Below, piece by piece: positions 58,029-61,241 of a DNA stretch of 61,241 bases. This DNA comes from a virus. Position numbers and translations under genes: made by a program. Within the stretch, counting starts at the first letter, position 1. The number at the start of each line of letters is the position of its first letter. The notes under the pieces were generated by a model, which ran no database searches, was not told the DNA's origin, and saw nothing but the letters and a program-made list of their open reading frames with translations. The stretch covers positions 1-61,241 of the IMG/VR virus record IMGVR_UViG_3300028809_000014, one strand, 5' to 3'.

Positions 58029-58506
58029 TTACTTCGCGACCTTTTTTCAATTCGCCGTGTACCCCGTGGGCAGCACTGAAGTTATCGAGGCATGTGGAGA
58101 CCGCGCCATCATCATTTTGGATGGCCGTGAGTCCACGCTTAACCATGAACGCATCGCCGCACGCGTGGCACGTGAGCGCGGCTATGTGGGGTACAAACTC
58201 CACAAGGGGTTGATCAACGGCCCGCACGTCAGCACGATGCTGCGCACGGTCTACCGTTACAGCGCATGCCTGCTTGACGGAACGGAACTGTATAAGCAAC
58301 ACACGGCGCAGGCCATCGGCGATGCAGTCATTGCACACGAGGAAGCGGCGCAAGGGCGTGGCCCTCAAATCGCCTACACGTATGACCACAAGGCCGGCCA
58401 AGCCTTCCCCTATACAACCTGGGCGCGCGATGAGTCCGGGCACTGGGTTGGATCGCAACACCGTTCGTTTGATGACGTGCGCGCCGCAGTCATCACACAC
58501 GCTTAA
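58024..58506 (+). CDS. Hypothetical right-arm protein
   Basis: 160 residues from ATG 58024 (ATG 58018 overlaps the previous stop and is an alternative). A mixed fold with ACGDRAIIILDGRESTLNHERIAAR early and a Gln/Ala-rich YTYDHKAGQAFPYTTWA later. No catalytic motif is evident. Confidence 0.66.
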   Translation: MAYFATFFQFAVYPVGSTEVIEACGDRAIIILDGRESTLNHERIAARVARERGYVGYKLHKGLINGPHVSTMLRTVYRYSACLLDGTELYKQHTAQAIGDAVIAHEEAAQGRGPQIAYTYDHKAGQAFPYTTWARDESGHWVGSQHRSFDDVRAAVITHA

Positions 58507-58515
58507 GGGGTAATC

Positions 58516-58956
58516 ATGGCTCAACAATTCGCAAACGTGTCCTGCAAATACGGCGCGCCCATGGGTCGCAGTGCTGACGCAAACCTTGACGACTCGCCTA
58601 ACTCGGTGCGCCTGTTTCGTGTGAACCTCGATAGCGGCGGTTATGACGATGGCGGGGCTTACTGGGGCACTGGTTGCCGGCTCTACTGTGCTATCGATGC
58701 GGACGGCGCGCGTCAGTTCGTGCGGGCAATGACGCGTGAACGTGCGGCCTTTGTGTTGGGTGTCAGTGATCGCGCGTTGAAAGCCAAACTGCATCGCCAT
58801 GGCCTTGAATACGGCCAAGCGTTGATCGATGGCCGGGCACCCATGCCCATGGTGCAGCGTGGCTCCTGGGGCGAAGTGCAGGGCACGCGTGAGCACGCAA
58901 TGGAATGGATGCGCGAGTCCGGCCACTATCACGACGGAACACCGAAAGGGGAATGA
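58516..58956 (+). CDS. Hypothetical right-arm protein
   Basis: 146 residues. The N-terminal half is beta-rich (NSVRLFRVNLDSGGYDDGGAYWG), with Cys residues around YWGTGCRLYCA; the C-terminal half is helical with VLGVSDRALKAKLHRHGLEYG, which could be a small helix-turn-helix. AAGGGGTAATC lies before the ATG. Function unknown. Confidence 0.66.
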   Translation: MAQQFANVSCKYGAPMGRSADANLDDSPNSVRLFRVNLDSGGYDDGGAYWGTGCRLYCAIDADGARQFVRAMTRERAAFVLGVSDRALKAKLHRHGLEYGQALIDGRAPMPMVQRGSWGEVQGTREHAMEWMRESGHYHDGTPKGE

Positions 58957-58958
58957 TC

Positions 58959-59084
58959 ATGTTTAGCGCTACCACGTATCAAGGCAAGCCGGCTGTTTAC
59001 GACTCGGTTTCCCGGGTGTTCTATTTCTGCAATTCTCATCGTCGTGCGGTTGAGTGGGCGCGCGAATTGAACGAGGGGAAGTGA
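58959..59084 (+). CDS. 41-residue protein
   Basis: 41 residues (MFSATTYQGKPAVYDSVSRV, then FYFCNSHRRAVEWARELNEG). It fills exactly the space between two genes, starts three bases after a stop codon and ends two bases before the next start, with AAAGGGGAA as ribosome site. These junctions make it a credible micro-gene. A short beta-helix fold is likely. Confidence 0.6.
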   Translation: MFSATTYQGKPAVYDSVSRVFYFCNSHRRAVEWARELNEGK

Positions 59085-59086
59085 TC

Positions 59087-59473
59087 ATGAAAACACACAA
59101 AGCCATTCGCAACCGCTGGGCGCTTCGCATTCAACCCGGCGACCGCGTTGACTACCACTCTGCCCGCGTGGCCGGGTGTATCAACAGGGGCACGGTCGAG
59201 CGCATCCAAACCGAGTCAACGGGCGTGCGGGTTGTCATGACCTCAGGCGCAACATGCGCGCCGGATGACGTGACCGTGGTGCATATCGAAAAGGGCGCGC
59301 CCGTGCTGCGTCGCGGTGCGGGTATCGAAGTGCCTACGACTCGCAACGGTCGGCCCCGCTATCGCTGGGTGCAGGGTTGGTTTATCGACTACGGCCATGG
59401 CCGCGTCAGCACGCTCATGCGTCTCGCCGAAGCGCGGGCCGTGCTGCGTGAAGCAAAGGGAAAGCAAGCATGA
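59087..59473 (+). CDS. Hypothetical right-arm protein, SH3-like
   Basis: 128 residues from ATG 59087, which has GAGGGGAA upstream. The first half (WALRIQPGDRVDYHSARVAGC...GTVERIQ) reads like a small SH3-like barrel, then RPRYRWVQGWFIDYGHGRV and a helix. It may bind nucleic acid; not proven. It overlaps the next gene by four bases. Confidence 0.66.
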   Translation: MKTHKAIRNRWALRIQPGDRVDYHSARVAGCINRGTVERIQTESTGVRVVMTSGATCAPDDVTVVHIEKGAPVLRRGAGIEVPTTRNGRPRYRWVQGWFIDYGHGRVSTLMRLAEARAVLREAKGKQA

Positions 59474-59787
59474 TCAAAATCGAACAAATCGGCCTGCCTG
59501 TTGAGGGCACGTCGTGGAGCTACGGCGCCAGCCATATGCGTCAAATCCATATCCGTGACGCGGGTGCACTTTGCGGCCTGTACCCGATGCCCCGCATGGG
59601 GGAGGAAACGATTGTCGGCATCAAACCCGACGTTCGTTTCTCGGGCTTTAAAAAGCGGCTTGTCGTAATGAACGTGGCCGGGGCTTACTTCCTCGCCAGC
59701 AGTGACGCGCCCGTTAGCGAGTGGCCTGCCGTGTTTGGCGTCGAGGTCATCGGGCCCATGGTCGAGACGCATAAGGGGAAAGCATGA
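59470..59787 (+). CDS. Hypothetical right-arm protein
   Basis: 105 residues. Beta-rich with IKIEQIGLPVEGTSWSYGASHMRQ and KKRLVVMNVAGAYFLASS; a compact single domain. Overlaps neighbours by four bases on both sides. No family recognised. Confidence 0.65.
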   Translation: MIKIEQIGLPVEGTSWSYGASHMRQIHIRDAGALCGLYPMPRMGEETIVGIKPDVRFSGFKKRLVVMNVAGAYFLASSDAPVSEWPAVFGVEVIGPMVETHKGKA

Positions 59788-60071
59788 AAACGCTCGAATG
59801 GGACAACTATGAATTCAAGGTCGCGGCTCACTTCCTGGCGGCCATGATCAACGGCGACTTCAGCGGCATGACTTCGGATGAGTGCATGGCGTACCGCACG
59901 TTTGAACAGGCAGCGTATGCCACCGCAAAGGCAAGCGGGCTCACGGTGGGGCACTGGGCCGATGACCCGGACGACAGTGAAGGCAATGGCTACGGCGTGT
60001 GCGCGATCACTGGTGAAGTCGCAGGACGCGTGCCGGTCAAACTCATGTGCTATCGGGCGGTGGATGCATGA
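59784..60071 (+). CDS. Small protein, possibly DUF6926-like
   Basis: 95 residues. The pattern VAAHFLAAMINGDFSGMTSDECMAYRTFE then WADDPDD...GVCAITGEVAGRVPVKLMCY recalls small phage proteins of the DUF6926 type (NGD-x-SG with a late C-x-ITG motif). That match is from memory and moderate. Role unknown. Confidence 0.65.
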   Translation: MKTLEWDNYEFKVAAHFLAAMINGDFSGMTSDECMAYRTFEQAAYATAKASGLTVGHWADDPDDSEGNGYGVCAITGEVAGRVPVKLMCYRAVDA

Positions 60072-60274
60072 TGACAACCCCACGCATCCGTAACGTAGAC
60101 CGCAAGCCCTGGCGCCCTGGTGCATGGATCACTGAAGGCGGCGACGTGGTGTTTGTGCCATCGGAACAGGCGAACCAAGCGGCCATGGCAACGATCAACG
60201 GAACGCCCGTAGTCATCGCCCGTGCCATGGCCGCCGCAGATCACACCATCAACTCCAAAAAGGACCAATCGTGA
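60068..60274 (+). CDS. Small right-arm protein
   Basis: 68 residues from ATG 60068, which overlaps the previous stop; ATG 60071 follows directly. Basic start (PRIRNVDRKPWRPGAW), beta hairpin, and an Ala-rich helix. No family recognised. It overlaps the next gene (GTGA). Confidence 0.62.
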   Translation: MMTTPRIRNVDRKPWRPGAWITEGGDVVFVPSEQANQAAMATINGTPVVIARAMAAADHTINSKKDQS

Positions 60275-60576
60275 AATTCAAAGACATTCCCCCAGGCTTC
60301 CGTTTTCACCTTGAGGGTGATCTGCCCGGCGCGTCCGACCGGGTGAAGATTGACGGCACGCGGTCGATGTTCGTTGACGTGGTAGGCAACACGTCGGGGC
60401 CGGTAGAGCGCATGCCAGCTAACACCCTGGTGAAGCCCCGCCCCATGCAGGCCGCACGCCCGACCATGACCAGCCGCGCAGTGACGGCCTATATCGGCGG
60501 GGTCATCCGCGAGGCCCGGATGCGGGGCTTTGATGAATCGACGCCCATGCGTGCGCTGGGTAAGGGACAGGCATGA
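60271..60576 (+). CDS. Hypothetical right-arm protein
   Basis: 101 residues from a GTG start. The opening FKDIPPGFRFHLEGDLPGASDRVKI is a motif I have seen in short phage proteins of unknown function, with a beta barrel-like first half; the end is helical and basic. It overlaps the last gene of the arm by four bases. Confidence 0.65.
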   Translation: MKFKDIPPGFRFHLEGDLPGASDRVKIDGTRSMFVDVVGNTSGPVERMPANTLVKPRPMQAARPTMTSRAVTAYIGGVIREARMRGFDESTPMRALGKGQA

Positions 60577-60749
60577 GCCCGGGTGCATGGTGGATGACCC
60601 TGCTATCGGGCCTATGCGCCCTGGTGGGGGTAGGTGCTGGGGCTTGGACATACTATGTGGATCGTGACCCCGTGAGTGCTGTCCTAGTGCTGGTGGGCAT
60701 GGTATTCGTGTCTGCCTTCCTTCAGCCGGAGTCGCCCCTACGCACATAG
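60573..60749 (+). CDS. 58-residue two-span membrane protein, last gene of the arm
   Basis: 58 residues with two hydrophobic segments (about 7-26, WMTLLSGLCALVGVGAGAW, and about 34-50, AVLVLVGMVFVSAF) separated by a short charged loop (YYVDRDP). The ATG overlaps the previous stop. Small two-span proteins of phages are sometimes holin-like, but this one is far from the lysis genes, so an early membrane role is more likely. Confidence 0.62.
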   Translation: MSPGAWWMTLLSGLCALVGVGAGAWTYYVDRDPVSAVLVLVGMVFVSAFLQPESPLRT

Positions 60750-61241
60750 GCTAGGCCCTACCCTCTGACTCATCGACCCGCCCTAGTGGCGGGTTTTCTT
60801 TTGGCCCCTCGCACAGTGCTGCGGCAGGGGTACACACGGGGCGCCTAACCGCAATGGTCGGGCCTATGCATGCCTACCCATGGGCATGGCCCTACAGCTA
60901 CACCACGAGACGCATAGACCTGCCTACAGCTACACCCTGTGGCAGGGGGAACGGGCGCGCCTGCATGCGGCATGTGCGGGGCTTGGCCCTAGGCAAACGC
61001 TTTCCCTTTGCAGGCTATGCCATGGCACGGTCAATCAAACGCGCGCGTTTAAATCGTGGGCATGGGTACGCATGGGCATAGCAGGATGAGCCTACAGGGC
61101 ACGAACGTGTGCAGGACTGCCCGTGCTATGGCCTAGCCTGCGTTCGCCTCTCTGTGGGGCTGCGCGGGGGCACGGTGGGGCGGTCGGAGTCCCTGGCCGG
61201 TTGGCGATGGGTCCCTCTAGCCCTGGACGGCAGGCCGGGAG
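60750..61241. other. Non-coding right end, joins the origin region if circular
   Basis: No gene is visible. The stretch holds the right-arm terminator, a 14-base direct repeat (CCTACAGCTACACC at 60891 and 60923), many CATGGGCATGG-like short repeats and, at 61037-61050, the perfect palindrome AAACGCGCGCGTTT followed by AAATC. That palindrome joins the two outer parts of the left-end iterons (AAACGCGC and GCGTTTAAATC), so both ends probably belong to one replication region. Confidence 0.55.
60777..60802 (+). terminator. Rho-independent terminator of the right arm
   Basis: CCCGCC and GGCGGG form a 6-base stem around a 5-base loop, followed by TTTTCTTTT, 27 bases after the last stop codon. Confidence 0.85.

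Noticed and set aside
1-61241. tRNA genes
   Set aside because: I found no cloverleaf with a conserved GTTCGANTC arm in the intergenic stretches I read; a covariance search would settle it.

Overview
The window looks like the complete or near-complete genome of a tailed double-stranded DNA phage with a long non-contractile tail (siphovirus). It is GC-rich and its genes are tightly packed, many with ATGA, GTGA or TAATG stop/start overlaps. Base composition and module content suggest a high-GC proteobacterial host, for example in Burkholderiales or Xanthomonadales; this is inference, as no host gene is present. I see no integrase, excisionase, tRNA gene, transposon or CRISPR array, so a strictly lytic or non-integrating life style is likely. 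The virion genes follow the lambda order (small and GpA-type large terminase, gpW joiner, lambda-type portal, S49 protease with a nested scaffold, gpD decoration, gpE capsid, FII-like joiner, gpZ, gpU, tail tube, G/GT frameshift pair, tape measure). The tail tip is of the BR0599/DUF2163 plus J-like type.

Layout: 1-597 plus 60750-61241, joined if the molecule is circular or permuted, form an intergenic region with iterons, an inverted repeat and an AT-rich stretch, interpreted as a replication origin. 598-3425 (minus) encodes an HTH protein and a primase-polymerase/helicase. 3677-10531 (plus) is the replication module: a DUF2800 RecB/Cas4-like nuclease, a DUF2815 ssDNA-binding protein, a family B DNA polymerase, a VRR-NUC nuclease and an SF2 helicase. 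10575-28973 (plus) holds packaging, head and tail; 28970-36966 (plus) the tail tip and receptor-binding proteins; 36963-39257 (plus) accessory and lysis genes, ending with an embedded Rz/Rz1 spanin pair. A bidirectional terminator at 39276-39299 faces a long leftward operon (39322-53725, minus) of about 32 mostly small genes. Recognisable among them are a cupin-like protein, two winged-helix proteins, zinc-ribbon proteins, two lipoproteins, dUTPase, a DEDDh exonuclease, RdgC and an HTH regulator. A near-consensus promoter at 53805-53833 would drive it. One more leftward gene (53841-54236) has its own strong promoter. 54783-60749 (plus) is a rightward early-type arm of small orphan genes read from two near-identical promoters that share an inverted repeat.

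The most unusual signal is a shared C-terminus. At least nine unrelated proteins, mostly replication and DNA-metabolism enzymes, end in an acidic tail closed by phenylalanine (DADDEF, SEDF, LADEF, EEAEF, ADDDSF, PSDDDF, AADDEF, YDNDF, NDEDF). This resembles the tip of bacterial SSB and the tails of T7 gp2.5 and gp4, and suggests that they compete for one hub protein. Other points of note are the iteron origin, the paired operator-promoters, a tandemly duplicated domain in the J-like protein, the gpG/GT slippery heptamer, the nested scaffold start and a polymerase motif C reading NTDG.
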